Shown: in pieces, positions 34,665 through 44,033 of the stretch
Layout of the letters: each line of letters starts with the position of its first letter
Numbering within the stretch: the first letter of the stretch is position 1
Position numbers and translations under genes: made by a program
Origin: Hugenholtzia roseola DSM 9546
Lineage (GTDB): Bacteria; Bacteroidota; Bacteroidia; Cytophagales; Bernardetiaceae
Assembly: GCF_000422585.1 (NCBI RefSeq)
Contig: NZ_KE383878.1
Location: 177,083 to 241,082, forward strand
Direction: 5' to 3'
DNA: 64,000 nucleotides
The notes under the pieces: generated by a model
Told to the model about the DNA's origin: nothing
Databases searched by the model: none
What the model saw: the letters and a program-made list of their open reading frames with translations, nothing else

Positions 34665-35555
34665 ATGCTACCCTTTATACTCTGGATTGCACTTACAGCA
34701 GGATTGTTTGTAATATTTCAATATTTCACACGCTATCAGGTAAAAGTCTTTGAGGCAATCGTGGTTAATTATTGGGTCTGTGTGATTGTAGGAACAATTT
34801 TTATGCAGTTGGGCGTGATGGAAGTATCTGATATTAGTCAGAATCCAAACTTTATCAAACTTCTCCTAACGGCTTCGGGCATGGGCGTGCTTTTCATCAG
34901 CGGCTTCTACCTAACGGCTTTGGCGACGCAAAAGGCAGGCGTTTCGGCGGCATCTCTGGCAAGTCGTATCTCTTTTGCCATACCTTTATTGGCAGGTTAT
35001 TTTATACTAAACAAAGAAATAAGTTTTAGTTTTTTAAATATTATAGGTCTTTTTCTGGCTTTTATTTCCGTTTTATTGAGTAGTTACAAACCCTCCCAAA
35101 AAGAGCGACAAAATGCCCTTTTGCCTTTTATCGTTTTTTTGATGACAGGCACGATAGACACGATTTTTAATACAGCAAGCGAACTTTGGTTGCAGGCAGG
35201 TGAAGAATCTATTTTTACGACGATGGTCTTTGGCTCGGCGGCTATTTTGGGTACAATTTTCCTACTTTTTCAAAAAATAAGGCAGAAAGAGAAATTAGCC
35301 ACTAAAAACATCAAGGCAGGCATTGTACTGGGCGTTCCCAACTTTTTTTCAGTCTTGCTTTTATTGGTAGTCTTGCGGATTTTCGACAACAATGGCGCAC
35401 TTGTCTTTCCGATTTTCAATATCAGCGTTATCGTTTCGGCGACGCTGCTTTCTATTATTCTTTTTAGCGAAAAACTTTTTTGGTGGAATAAAGTAGGAGT
35501 CGTGGCGGCAGTGGTGGCAGTGGTCTTGATTTCGTATCAGAATTGGGCAATTTAG
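34665..35555 (+). CDS. EamA/DMT-superfamily transporter
   Basis: A 296-residue integral membrane protein with ten predicted helices arranged as two EamA halves (about 1-135 and 150-292). Typical features are the short loops with TALATQKAGVSAASLASRIS and the terminal helix pair FSEKLFWWNKVGVVAAVVAV. Such proteins export or import small metabolites such as amino acids or nucleotides; the substrate is unknown. The ATG at 34665 is taken over an upstream TTG at 34629 because it begins the first membrane helix. Its last codons and stop (CAATTTAG) are duplicated beyond repeat copy E. Confidence 0.87.
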   Translation: MLPFILWIALTAGLFVIFQYFTRYQVKVFEAIVVNYWVCVIVGTIFMQLGVMEVSDISQNPNFIKLLLTASGMGVLFISGFYLTALATQKAGVSAASLASRISFAIPLLAGYFILNKEISFSFLNIIGLFLAFISVLLSSYKPSQKERQNALLPFIVFLMTGTIDTIFNTASELWLQAGEESIFTTMVFGSAAILGTIFLLFQKIRQKEKLATKNIKAGIVLGVPNFFSVLLLLVVLRIFDNNGALVFPIFNISVIVSATLLSIILFSEKLFWWNKVGVVAAVVAVVLISYQNWAI

Positions 35556-35744
35556 AGCGGTGAAATGAAGTGCTGCGAAAGGTCTTGTTTTGCAAAATTA
35601 GAAACGAAATAAAATTTGGGCTGAATCCTATTTTTGGGTCTGAAAGCCCTTTTTTATTTCAATCTCACAGCGGACAAGGCAGTACCTTGTCCCTACATTT
35701 GCACCGAACTTTCAGAACATAACATTGCTACAATTTAGAGCGGT
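35548..35744 (+). mobile_element. Dispersed element, copy E, with flanking 14-bp direct repeat
   Basis: CAATTTAGAGCGGT occurs at 35548-35561 and again at 35731-35744. Between them lies a full copy: GTCTTGTTTTGCAAAATTAG, then the block GAAACGAAATAAAATTTGGG, a hairpin with a T-run (GGGCT at 35618, AGCCC at 35645-35649, T to 35655), TTTCAATCTCACAGCGGACA, the ACAAGGCAGTACCTTGT palindrome, TACATTTG and AGAACATAACATTGCTA. The perfect direct repeat looks like a target-site duplication. It includes the stop codon of the EamA gene. Confidence 0.75.
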
Positions 35745-35794
35745 TTTGCCAGAAGAAAAAAGTCGTTAAATTTCTCTTTTTCAAAGATTTTGCC

Positions 35795-35802
35795 TACCTT
35801 TG
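35795..35802 (+). promoter_or_regulatory. rpsA promoter, -7 element
   Basis: TACCTTTG is an exact match to TAnnTTTG; TTTC at 35771-35774, 20 bases upstream, is one base off the -33 TTTG. It gives a leader of about 120 bases. Confidence 0.55.
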
Positions 35803-35844
35803 CAGGCACGTTTTTACCTTATTTCCAAATTTTAATTTTCACCC

Positions 35845-35908
35845 CTCTTGCAAGGCAGAAAAGAGTTTTGGCTCGGCTCTATTTTGCAAGACAGGCATAG
35901 CAAGCCTG
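35845..35908 (+). promoter_or_regulatory. Structured leader of rpsA
   Basis: TCTTGCAA (35846-35853) pairs with TTGCAAGA (35884-35891), enclosing AGAG/CTCT. A second hairpin, CAGGC (35892-35896) with GCCTG (35904-35908), ends 20 bases before the ATG. Ribosomal protein S1 is known to repress its own translation in Escherichia coli; whether this leader does so is inference. Confidence 0.45.
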
Positions 35909-35928
35909 AAAATAATTGTTTTAATTAC

Positions 35929-37722
35929 ATGATAGAAAATAACACTGCGGGTAACGTCAATTGGGACGAACTTGATAACAAACAATCGCTTTCCAACTCA
36001 CAGTTGAGCGAATTGGTAGAGATGTACGAAAGCACGATGCGCGAAATCTCTGAAAATGAGGTTTTGAAAGGCAAAGTGGTAGGCATCACCGACCGCGAAG
36101 TCTTGGTTAATGTAGGCTTCAAATCTGACGGTGTCGTCTCTATTTCTGAATTTCGCGATTTGCCCGAACTGAAAGTAGGCGACGAAGTAGATGTGTACAT
36201 CGAGCAACAAGAAGACGCAAACGGACAGATTATCCTTTCACGCAAAAAAGCGATGGCTGTAAGCGCGTGGAAATCTATTGACGAGGCGTTTAAAAATGAT
36301 ACCATCATCGAAGGCGTTATCAAGCGTCGTACCAAAGGCGGTCTTATCGCAGATGTATTTGGCATTGAAGCCTTCCTTCCCGGTTCGCAGATTGATGTGA
36401 AACCGATTCGCGACTTCGACATCTATGTAGGCAAAAAGATGGAATTGAAAGTCGTCAAGATAAACTATGCCAACGACAACGTAGTTGTTTCGCATAAAGT
36501 CTTGATTGAAAAAGACTTAGAAGCGCAGCGTCAGCAAATCCTCAACAACTTAGAAAAAGGACAAGTTTTAGAGGGCGTGGTGAAAAATATCACACACTTC
36601 GGCGTGTTCGTAGATTTGGGTGGCGTAGATGGCTTATTGCACATCACCGACATCTCTTGGGGCAGAATTACACACCCAAGCGAAGTTTTGGAATTAGACC
36701 AAAAAGTCAATATTGTAGTTTTAGACTTCGACGAAGACAAGAAGCGTATCTCTTTGGGTATGAAGCAATTACAGCCACACCCATGGGATTCTCTCGATGC
36801 TGCCATTCAAGTAGGCTCGCGTGTTATGGGTAGAATTGTAAATGTAGCCGATTACGGCGCATTTTTAGAAATTAAGCCCGGCGTGGAAGGTTTGATTCAC
36901 GTTTCGGAAATGTCGTGGTCGCAGCATTTGCGCAACCCACAGGAGTTCTTGCAAATTGGCGATGAAATTCAGGCAGAGGTCTTGACCATCGACCGCGAAG
37001 AGCGCAAGATGTCTTTGGGTATCAAACAACTTACCGAAGACCCTTGGACAAACACCGAAGTACACCAGAAATATGCCGCCAATACGCGCCATAAAGGTAT
37101 CGTTCGCAATCTAACCAACTACGGTTTGTTCTTAGAATTGCAAGAAGGAATTGACGGTTTGGTACATATCTCCGACCTCTCTTGGACAAAGAAAATCAAA
37201 GACCCTAAGGAATTTGTCAAGATTGGCGAAGAATTAGAAGTCGTTGTCTTAGAACTCGACATCGAGCAGCGTCGTTTAGCCTTAGGACACAAGCAATTAG
37301 AAGAAAACCCTTGGGATACTTTCGCTACTATCTTTGTGCCTAATTCTGTGCATCAGGGTACGGTAGTGAATAAGACCGACAAAGGTACTTCTATCGAATT
37401 AGCTTACGGCGTACAAGGCTTTGCTTCTACTAAATATTTGGTACGCGAAGACGGCTCAAAAATTGAATTAGGCGAAACTGCCGACTTCAAAGTGGTAGAG
37501 TTTTCTAAGGAAGAGCAGCGAATCGTTCTCTCTCACGTTGCTACTTACCGCAGCGGCGATGCCAGCAAAGGCAAGCGCAAGAAAGAAGACGGTTCAGACG
37601 AAGAGTTTGACGGCGAAGAGGCAAAAACTTCTATCAAAGACGTAGAAGCGACTACTTCTTTGGCAGATAATGATGCCCTTTCACAACTAAAAGAAGATAT
37701 GAAAGACAACAACAAGCAATAA
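35929..37722 (+). CDS. rpsA: 30S ribosomal protein S1
   Basis: S1 binds mRNA on the small ribosomal subunit. The 597-residue protein has six S1 OB-fold repeats, the last four very alike (GVFVDLGGVDGLLHITDISW, GAFLEIKPGVEGLIHVSEMSW in shortened form VEGLIHVSEMSW, GLFLELQEGIDGLVHISDLSW in shortened form GIDGLVHISDLSW) and an acidic, Lys-rich tail from about residue 535. The ATG at 35929 (MIENNTAGNVNWDEL) is preferred over an upstream GTG/TTG extension that would overlap the leader hairpins. S1 is expected to matter in Bacteroidota, where Shine-Dalgarno sequences are rare. Confidence 0.96.
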   Translation: MIENNTAGNVNWDELDNKQSLSNSQLSELVEMYESTMREISENEVLKGKVVGITDREVLVNVGFKSDGVVSISEFRDLPELKVGDEVDVYIEQQEDANGQIILSRKKAMAVSAWKSIDEAFKNDTIIEGVIKRRTKGGLIADVFGIEAFLPGSQIDVKPIRDFDIYVGKKMELKVVKINYANDNVVVSHKVLIEKDLEAQRQQILNNLEKGQVLEGVVKNITHFGVFVDLGGVDGLLHITDISWGRITHPSEVLELDQKVNIVVLDFDEDKKRISLGMKQLQPHPWDSLDAAIQVGSRVMGRIVNVADYGAFLEIKPGVEGLIHVSEMSWSQHLRNPQEFLQIGDEIQAEVLTIDREERKMSLGIKQLTEDPWTNTEVHQKYAANTRHKGIVRNLTNYGLFLELQEGIDGLVHISDLSWTKKIKDPKEFVKIGEELEVVVLELDIEQRRLALGHKQLEENPWDTFATIFVPNSVHQGTVVNKTDKGTSIELAYGVQGFASTKYLVREDGSKIELGETADFKVVEFSKEEQRIVLSHVATYRSGDASKGKRKKEDGSDEEFDGEEAKTSIKDVEATTSLADNDALSQLKEDMKDNNKQ

Positions 37723-37745
37723 TTTTGCTTCCTTGCTCTTTCTCC

Positions 37746-37780
37746 AAAAAGCGATACAGGTAGAGCTGTATCGCTTTTTT
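37746..37780 (+). terminator. rpsA terminator
   Basis: AAAAAGCGATACAG and CTGTATCGCTTTTTT form a 14-bp stem around a short loop with a T-run. Confidence 0.93.
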
Positions 37781-37836
37781 CATTACCCAAAAGCAGTTTG
37801 AATCTTCCGATTTTAAAACCTTTCCCCCTTTTAGAT

Positions 37837-38457
37837 ATGTCTTTCAATCTCACACATTTTGCCTTGCGCTCGGTCAAGTGCCTATCCTTTCTCCTTCTTT
37901 TGGGAGCTTGTCAGATGCAGGAATCAGTGGAAAAGACGCAACTGGCTGGTTCATCTTTCGAAACGGGTGTTTTTAGTTCTTCTTTTTTTACAGATTCTTT
38001 GCAAAATATCCTATCCCAACAAACACCCAAAGTAGAAAAACGCATCTTGCAATTCCATCAGAACGCCGCCGCGCCTATTAAAGAGGAACAAAAAATTCTC
38101 ACTTTTTCAGATAAAGATTGGCAAAAAGAACTTCTTTTTTTCAAAGAAACCGACATTTCCGCCCCACAAAGGCGCGACAAATACAGCATTGCACATTTCA
38201 ACGATAGTTTGGTCTATCTTGCCAAAGATGAAAAGTTGGCTATCCGCCGCCTCTGTTTGCAACGCGCAAAGGCAGGAGGTTGGAAAAAAATTACGGTAGA
38301 GAAGCGCGAACAAAATAGCCTTTATGCCATCGAGCAGACACTTTCCTTAGAATTTGAGGAGCAGCAACTCAAACGCTATCATATCATAGGCAAAGAAAAT
38401 GCGTTGGGCAATGAAACACTTTTTTATGAAATTCAGGGTCAGATTTTGAAGCCCTAA
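37837..38457 (+). CDS. Hypothetical lipoprotein
   Basis: A 206-residue protein with a lipoprotein signal (CLSFLLLLGACQMQE). The mature part has no recognised domain; it is mixed alpha/beta with a central KETDISAPQRRDKYSIAHF and a C-terminal stretch that could be a small beta-sheet. The ATG at 37837 is chosen because it begins the signal peptide; the frame reaches further upstream with TTG at 37798. It is preceded by the rpsA terminator and followed at 59 bases by the YhhQ-like gene on the same strand, so the two may be cotranscribed. The function is unknown. Confidence 0.75.
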   Translation: MSFNLTHFALRSVKCLSFLLLLGACQMQESVEKTQLAGSSFETGVFSSSFFTDSLQNILSQQTPKVEKRILQFHQNAAAPIKEEQKILTFSDKDWQKELLFFKETDISAPQRRDKYSIAHFNDSLVYLAKDEKLAIRRLCLQRAKAGGWKKITVEKREQNSLYAIEQTLSLEFEEQQLKRYHIIGKENALGNETLFYEIQGQILKP

Positions 38458-38516
38458 ACAAAATGCGCCCCTACGTGTTAGGCACTTGAATCGCTTACAA
38501 GATTTGAAGCAACAAA

Positions 38517-39281
38517 ATGAACAAACGACAGACCTTATTTTTGCTCTTGGCAAGTTTTTTTCTGACCAACGTCATCTTAGCCGAAATTATCGGCACAAAA
38601 ATATTCTCTTTGGAGGCGAGCTTAGGTCTTTCGCCCTTTGCCATACAATTCCCCTTTTTTGAACAGCCCCTTGCCTTCAACCTCACCGCAGGCGTGGTCT
38701 TGTGGCCCTTTGTCTTTATCACGACTGACCTTATCAACGAATATTTTGGGAAGGCAGGCGTGCGCTACATTTCCTCTTTGGCGGCTCTGCTCATTGTCTA
38801 TATCTTTGTGATGCTTTGGCTGGTAGCGGGTCTTTCGCCTGCGGAATTTTGGGTGCAAATCAATCAGCCTTTGGATATAAACTTAGCCTTTGAGCGCATC
38901 TTCTTGCAAAGTTTGGGCATTATTGTAGGCTCTTTGCTTGCCTTTTTAATCGGACAATTTATAGATGTAAGTATTTTTCAGGGGCTGCGCCGCCTTACGG
39001 GTAGTAAAAAAATTTGGCTTCGCGCTACGGGTTCTACTTTGGTTTCACAATTTATCGATAGTTTTGTTGTCCTTTGGGTAGCTTTCTATCTTCTTGGTCA
39101 GCCTGCTTGGAGTTTAGAACAGGTCTTGGCAGTGGGCTTGGTCAATTACTGCTACAAATTTGTTATCGCCATTTTGCTAACGCCCTTGCTTTACGTTGCC
39201 CATTGGCTCATTGATGCTTATTTGGGAAAAAGCACCGCCGAAGCCCTGATGGAGGAAGCCGCACAAAGTCGCCTTTTTTAG
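38517..39281 (+). CDS. yhhQ: Queuosine precursor transporter, YhhQ family
   Basis: A 254-residue membrane protein with six or seven helices of the YhhQ family (old name DUF165), which imports preQ0/preQ1 for synthesis of the queuosine modification of tRNA. Family words are NVILAEIIGTKIF near the N-terminus, ITTDLINEYFGKAGVRY, and the C-terminal ATGSTLVSQFIDSFVVLWVA. I looked in the short upstream gap for a preQ1 riboswitch and could not see one. Some Bacteroidota make preQ1 themselves, so it may serve as a scavenging system. Confidence 0.9.
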   Translation: MNKRQTLFLLLASFFLTNVILAEIIGTKIFSLEASLGLSPFAIQFPFFEQPLAFNLTAGVVLWPFVFITTDLINEYFGKAGVRYISSLAALLIVYIFVMLWLVAGLSPAEFWVQINQPLDINLAFERIFLQSLGIIVGSLLAFLIGQFIDVSIFQGLRRLTGSKKIWLRATGSTLVSQFIDSFVVLWVAFYLLGQPAWSLEQVLAVGLVNYCYKFVIAILLTPLLYVAHWLIDAYLGKSTAEALMEEAAQSRLF

Positions 39282-39329
39282 ACCCAAAACAAGCTCAAAA
39301 ATAAGTCCAAAAATAGACCCAAAGATAAG

Positions 39330-40256
39330 CTAAAAAAGCAAAGGTTTGGCATACAAAGTTGGAACTTTCAAACCCAAACTCTGTAAGTCGGCTTCTTTAA
39401 AGATTTTAGAAATAAGGAAATGCGCAAATTCAGGCTCGCGCAAACTATCGGGCTGGTGCAGCCAAAGGTAGGCTTTTTGAAGCCCTTGCTTTTTCCATAC
39501 TTTTAAGCGTTCAATCCACTGCTGGGCGCGTAAATAATCGGTAGGGTGCAGTCCATTTCCTACCAAACGCAAGACCAAAATGGGCGTAGTCAGGCGCAGC
39601 GAAAGCACATCACGCCGCCCCGCCACATCTGTTTGCACCATAGAAACGTTTTCTTTTTCCATCAGGGCAAACATCTTTTCTGCCGTAGGCTCGCCTTCTA
39701 AAAACCAAGAGGGGTGGCGAAATTCTATCGCCCACGCAAAGCCTTTTGGGAATTTTTCTATAAAATGCGCCAAAATCTCTGCCTTTTCTACCGAAAAATG
39801 AGGCGGCAGTTGTAAAAAAAACAGACCCAAGTGCCGTTCCAAACCGCTAAGACGCTCACAAAAAATATGCGTCAGTTCGCTCGCTTGTGCCAAATTGCGC
39901 ACATGGCTAATGCCCTTATAAATTTTGGGGCAAAATTCGAAATCAGGATTTGCCTCTGCCGTCTGCTGCCACCGCAAAATGGTAGCCGCCGTCGGTATTT
40001 GATAATGCGTAACGTTTAACTCGATGCAATTTAATTGCGTAACATAACTTTTGAGGAAATCTTTTTGCGGCGTTTTGGGTGCATAAAGCGAACCACGCCA
40101 TGCAAGATTGTTCCACACAGGCGCACCTATGCGTAGGGGCAAATCGGAAAGCGGCTCTCTTTGCGCCAAAACTCGCGCTGTGGCAGAAGGCGTAGGCGGA
40201 AGCTGCCAATCGAGGCGATTGAGGTCTTCGAGTTGTGAGATTTTTCCAAACTTCAT
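39330..40256 (-). CDS. DUF72 (YecE-like) protein
   Basis: A 308-residue protein of the DUF72 family, a TIM-barrel family of unknown activity. Visible features are RIGAPVWNNLAWRGSLYAP near the start of the barrel, the ELNVTHYQIPTAATILRWQ segment split here as ELNVTHYQIP and TAATILRWQ, LGLFFLQLPPHF, and FAWAIEFRHPSWF. It converges with the YhhQ-like gene. The family is found in many bacteria without a settled role. Confidence 0.88.
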   Translation of the reverse strand: MKFGKISQLEDLNRLDWQLPPTPSATARVLAQREPLSDLPLRIGAPVWNNLAWRGSLYAPKTPQKDFLKSYVTQLNCIELNVTHYQIPTAATILRWQQTAEANPDFEFCPKIYKGISHVRNLAQASELTHIFCERLSGLERHLGLFFLQLPPHFSVEKAEILAHFIEKFPKGFAWAIEFRHPSWFLEGEPTAEKMFALMEKENVSMVQTDVAGRRDVLSLRLTTPILVLRLVGNGLHPTDYLRAQQWIERLKVWKKQGLQKAYLWLHQPDSLREPEFAHFLISKIFKEADLQSLGLKVPTLYAKPLLF

Positions 40257-40261
40257 GTTTT

Positions 40262-40407
40262 CTTATCTGATTTTGAACAAAATAAAATTTGGCAATACGA
40301 CCAGCCCCTAAGCCTTTTCGCAATGCTTCGGGTTCAAACCTCACTTCGGACAAGCCCCCTATCCTATCCCTACACTGAAAAAGCATTTTTAGACCCAAAC
40401 CTTACAA
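40262..40407 (+). repeat. Dispersed element, copy F (degenerate)
   Basis: It has GAACAAAATAAAATTTGGC, then CCCCTAAGCC, AACCTCACTTCGGACAAG, TATCCCTACACTG and a right end CTTACAATGCTAC comparable to TAACATTGCTAC in copy E. It fills the gap between the DUF72 gene and the stop codon of the multi-PAS gene. Confidence 0.55.
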
Positions 40408-40409
40408 TG

Positions 40410-43400
40410 CTACCCTTCCAAAGGCGAGAGGTAAAAAACAACCTGTCTGATTTCGCCCTCTTCATCTTGCAAAGGGAGCGCATCTACAAGGAACTTGATA
40501 AGCGGCGTTTTTTCCTGCTTACTTTTACAAAGTAGAAGGGCTTTCTGGTTTGTTCCGCGCCATAGTTTTTCTGACCATTCGTTCAAATTCAGGTCTGAAC
40601 CTGCCAAAGGCGTAAAGAGATATTGCCAATCTCTGCCTATCAACTCCTGCTTGCCATAGTTTGTTATTTGTGAAAATACTTCGTTCAAATCACTAATCTT
40701 TCCTTTTGCATCAATCGATAAAATGGCAAAGTTTTGTGCTAACTTTTCCAACTCTTGCGCATACTGTTGCGTCTTGATTTTGGTATCGGTGATATCGATG
40801 GCTAACTTCATGACGCGCTCAACGCTGCCGTCGCGCCTGATGATGGGAGTATAAGTGGCACTAAGCCACACGAAATCGCCATTTTTATTGAGCCTTTTAA
40901 ATTCACCACTTTGCGCGATGCCTGCACGAAGCTGCTGCCAAAACTTTTCATATCCTTTGCTTTTCGAATCGGCTTCTTCTAAAAGTAGGCTATGATGCCT
41001 GCCAATAAGTTCTGATTTGGGATAGCCGATAATCTTTTCAAAGGACTCATTGAAGTCTAAAATTTTGCCGTCGGGGGCAAAAGAAATGGTAGCCAAAGTG
41101 CGGTCTATGGCATTGAGCGAGGCACTTAGCTCCTCCTCTTTTCGCTGCAAAGCCTCTTGGGTCGCCGCCATTTCCTCCATATTTTGGCGAATTTCCTCCT
41201 CCTGTGCGCGAAGTTCCTCATTTTGCTGTTGGGCTTGAAAGAGCAGGCGGCTGACTTCGTCTTGCTGTTTTACCTTTTCGGTAATATCAAACCTAACGCC
41301 AATGTATTTGACAGGTTTTCCACTTTTGTCCAAAATGGGCGCAATCGTAGTTTCTACCCAATACGTACTGCCATCTTTGGCGCGATTGGCATAAGTGGCT
41401 TGGAAAATTTTGCCCGCCTTAATCGTTTCCCACATCTTTTTGAAAACGGCTTTGGGCGTATCAGGGTGTCGCAAAATGCTGTGCGGCTTGCCTACGGCTT
41501 CTTCGGGTGTGTATTGCGAAATCTGGGTAAATCTTTCATTTACATAAGTAATTGTACCATACAAATCCGACTCTGTAACAAGGGCAGACTTATCAATAAC
41601 GCCCTGCCTTGCGGCTAATTCATTTTTAATGGCTTCATTTTGAAGGGCTTGGCGTTCTAATTCCTCTTGGGTCGCCGCCATTTCTTCCAAATTTTGTCGC
41701 AATTCTTCTTCTACGGATTGCAATTCTAAAATTTGGTTGTTATTGACAAGTTCGAGGTGCTTGCGCGTGGTGATGTCCTGCGAAAAAGCAATGACTTTGA
41801 CGACTTTTCCATTTAGGTCGAGGATAGGATTGTAGGAGGCTTGTTCCCAATAATGTTCGCCATTTTTGCCGATACGCTCATATTCGCCTCTGATAGATTC
41901 GCCCGTCCGCAATTTTTCCCAAAACTCGACATAGCCATGTCCCTGACTTTCTTGGGCAAGAGCAAAGACTTTATGGTTTTTGCCCAAAATATCAGACACC
42001 TGATAGCCCGTAAGTGCGGAAAACTCTTGATTGGCATACAATAAAATGCCTTCTTTGTCATAAAGAGCTAAGGCAGCCGAATTTTCTACGGCTTTCAGTT
42101 GTTGCTCGTAATCTAAGGAGCGCGTCTTGACTTCGGTGATGTCTTGTGCTAATTGTAAGATGCTTTCCACCTTTCCCTGCACATCAAACATAGGCGTAAA
42201 AGTAGCCGCCAGCCAAATTTCTATGCCATTGCGCCCCAAAAACTTAAATTCGCCCGATTGCGCCTTTCCTGCCGCAAGTTCCTGCCAAAAGGCATTGTAC
42301 TGCTCGGATTTGCCCTCTTGTAGGGGCATAAAAAGTTGATGGTGCTTGCGCTCAATTTCGGCAAAATCATATCCTACCAACTCTAAAAAGATATTATTTG
42401 CCTGCAAAATCAAGCCTTTGGGCGAATAACTCACAGTGGCTAAGGTGCTATTGATAGCCGTTAGCTGCCCTGAAAGTTGTAGCTCCTTTGTTTCCATTTC
42501 GCCCTGCACTGCCTTCATCTTTTCCAAAGCTCTTTTGAGTACCTCTTCGCGGTCTTTGAGGTTTTGTGCCAATTTTTGCGACTCGGCTAAAAGTACCTTC
42601 GTATGCTCGTTGGTCTGCACATTTTGCAGAGCCACTGCCAAACTTTCACCTAAGCGGACGATAAAATCGCGCTTGTAGTCGGGAATTTCGGCAAAAGAAG
42701 CCAATTCGAGAACGCCCAAGACTTTTTCTTGCGTCTTCAAAGGCACAATAAGAAGATGTTGCGGATTTGCCTGCCCCAATCCCGAAGTAATTTGCAAGTA
42801 TTCGTTGGGAATTTCTTTCAGATAAATGACCTCTTTTTCTACATAGACCTGCCCTAAAAGCCCCTCTCGCAAGCCAATGGTTTTGGTCTGATGTTTTTTT
42901 CTATCATACGCCACACACGCCAGAAGCTCAAAATAGCCTGCGGCTTCATCTTCGGGTAGGCGCACAATAAAAAGTCCGCCCTGATTTACCTGCATATAGC
43001 TGACCAGATTGAGGATTAAGTCGTCGGCTAATTTCTGTAAATCGTTGTTGTTTTGGCGCAAAATCTCTACAAAACGTGCCAAACCGTCTGCAATCCAGCG
43101 GCGTTGGCTTTCCTGCTCGGCAACCTGCTGCATTTGGCTTTGCATGCGCAAGATAGCCTTTTCCAATTCCGTCTGTTGCACAAATTGGCTTTGGTACTGC
43201 TGCTCCAAATTGCCCTCTGTTAGGTTTTGGATAAAAAAAGAGGTGCGGCGGACTTCTTCTAATAAGATATTGACCCCTTTTCCAATTTGTCCCAGATTGT
43301 TATTTTGTTGGTAGGAAATATTTTTTTCCAAATCGCCTTGTGCCATTTTTCCTACCTGTGTCGCAATTTTTTGAATCGGACTTAAAAAATATTGACGTAT

Positions 43401-44033
43401 TAAAAATATCAAAATCACGACCAATAAAAAACTGCCAATCAAAGAAGCCGAAAGCCCCATCTGAAATTCGCCCTGCGTTTTTGCCAACTCATTTTGAAAA
43501 GCTGCCTTTGTGTCCGTTTGGATAAAAAGTAGGCTTTGCGCCAATTTGAGCTGTGCTTCTTCAAAACTCTGCAAGCGATAAGTCTGCAAAAGGCTATCGG
43601 TCTGGCTCAAACCGCTCTGTTTGGGCAAGGCTAATAAGCCTTGCAAGGGCAACTGCAAACTTTTCCATTCCTGCCGCGCTGCCTGCAAACTGCGCCAAGT
43701 GGAAGGCGGTAGGGCTTGCAAAAGTGCCGCCTCTGCGGATTCGGCATTAGGGTAGAAATGGGCTTCTGCCTTCTGCAAAGCATTTTCAAGCCCACTTGCC
43801 TTTTGAGGCGTAGGCACCTGCACAAAGGTCAGGCTTGCATTTTGTAAGCTTTGCAGCTGGACAAGGGCTTGCTGCGCCCAACGCATCTGTGCCTCCCGCG
43901 TTTCAAATTCTTTTTGTTTCCAAAAGGTAAAGAGGTAAGCCGAAAAAAGACCCAAGACAAAAATGGCAGTCAATATCAGTTGGAGCGGACGAAGCCCCCA
44001 ATAGTAAATTTTTTCGCGCATAGTAGGAAACAT
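40410..44033 (-). CDS. Membrane HAMP/GAF/multi-PAS sensor without a kinase or other output domain
   Basis: A 1207-residue receptor. It has a membrane helix at about 15-35, a periplasmic helical region, a second helix (ASLIGSFLLVVILIFLIRQ), HAMP, GAF (about 320-470, with GLREGLLGQVYVEKEVIYL) and then five PAS domains (for example NNIFLELVGYDFAEI, NQEFSALTGYQVSDI, NERFTQISQYTPEEAVG, NESFEKIIGYPKSEL, NEVFSQITNYGKQEL). Linkers with RQNLEEMAATQEEL-type coiled coil join them. No HisKA, HATPase, GGDEF, EAL or methyl-accepting domain is present. It may work by contact with a separate kinase. It lies directly downstream of a second GAF sensor on the same strand (gap about 155 bases), with which it shares linker motifs. 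Confidence 0.9.
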   Translation of the reverse strand: MFPTMREKIYYWGLRPLQLILTAIFVLGLFSAYLFTFWKQKEFETREAQMRWAQQALVQLQSLQNASLTFVQVPTPQKASGLENALQKAEAHFYPNAESAEAALLQALPPSTWRSLQAARQEWKSLQLPLQGLLALPKQSGLSQTDSLLQTYRLQSFEEAQLKLAQSLLFIQTDTKAAFQNELAKTQGEFQMGLSASLIGSFLLVVILIFLIRQYFLSPIQKIATQVGKMAQGDLEKNISYQQNNNLGQIGKGVNILLEEVRRTSFFIQNLTEGNLEQQYQSQFVQQTELEKAILRMQSQMQQVAEQESQRRWIADGLARFVEILRQNNNDLQKLADDLILNLVSYMQVNQGGLFIVRLPEDEAAGYFELLACVAYDRKKHQTKTIGLREGLLGQVYVEKEVIYLKEIPNEYLQITSGLGQANPQHLLIVPLKTQEKVLGVLELASFAEIPDYKRDFIVRLGESLAVALQNVQTNEHTKVLLAESQKLAQNLKDREEVLKRALEKMKAVQGEMETKELQLSGQLTAINSTLATVSYSPKGLILQANNIFLELVGYDFAEIERKHHQLFMPLQEGKSEQYNAFWQELAAGKAQSGEFKFLGRNGIEIWLAATFTPMFDVQGKVESILQLAQDITEVKTRSLDYEQQLKAVENSAALALYDKEGILLYANQEFSALTGYQVSDILGKNHKVFALAQESQGHGYVEFWEKLRTGESIRGEYERIGKNGEHYWEQASYNPILDLNGKVVKVIAFSQDITTRKHLELVNNNQILELQSVEEELRQNLEEMAATQEELERQALQNEAIKNELAARQGVIDKSALVTESDLYGTITYVNERFTQISQYTPEEAVGKPHSILRHPDTPKAVFKKMWETIKAGKIFQATYANRAKDGSTYWVETTIAPILDKSGKPVKYIGVRFDITEKVKQQDEVSRLLFQAQQQNEELRAQEEEIRQNMEEMAATQEALQRKEEELSASLNAIDRTLATISFAPDGKILDFNESFEKIIGYPKSELIGRHHSLLLEEADSKSKGYEKFWQQLRAGIAQSGEFKRLNKNGDFVWLSATYTPIIRRDGSVERVMKLAIDITDTKIKTQQYAQELEKLAQNFAILSIDAKGKISDLNEVFSQITNYGKQELIGRDWQYLFTPLAGSDLNLNEWSEKLWRGTNQKALLLCKSKQEKTPLIKFLVDALPLQDEEGEIRQVVFYLSPLEG

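Noticed and set aside
38458-38516. Possible preQ1 riboswitch before the YhhQ-like gene
   Set aside because: The 59-base gap has no recognisable preQ1 aptamer pattern or expression platform.
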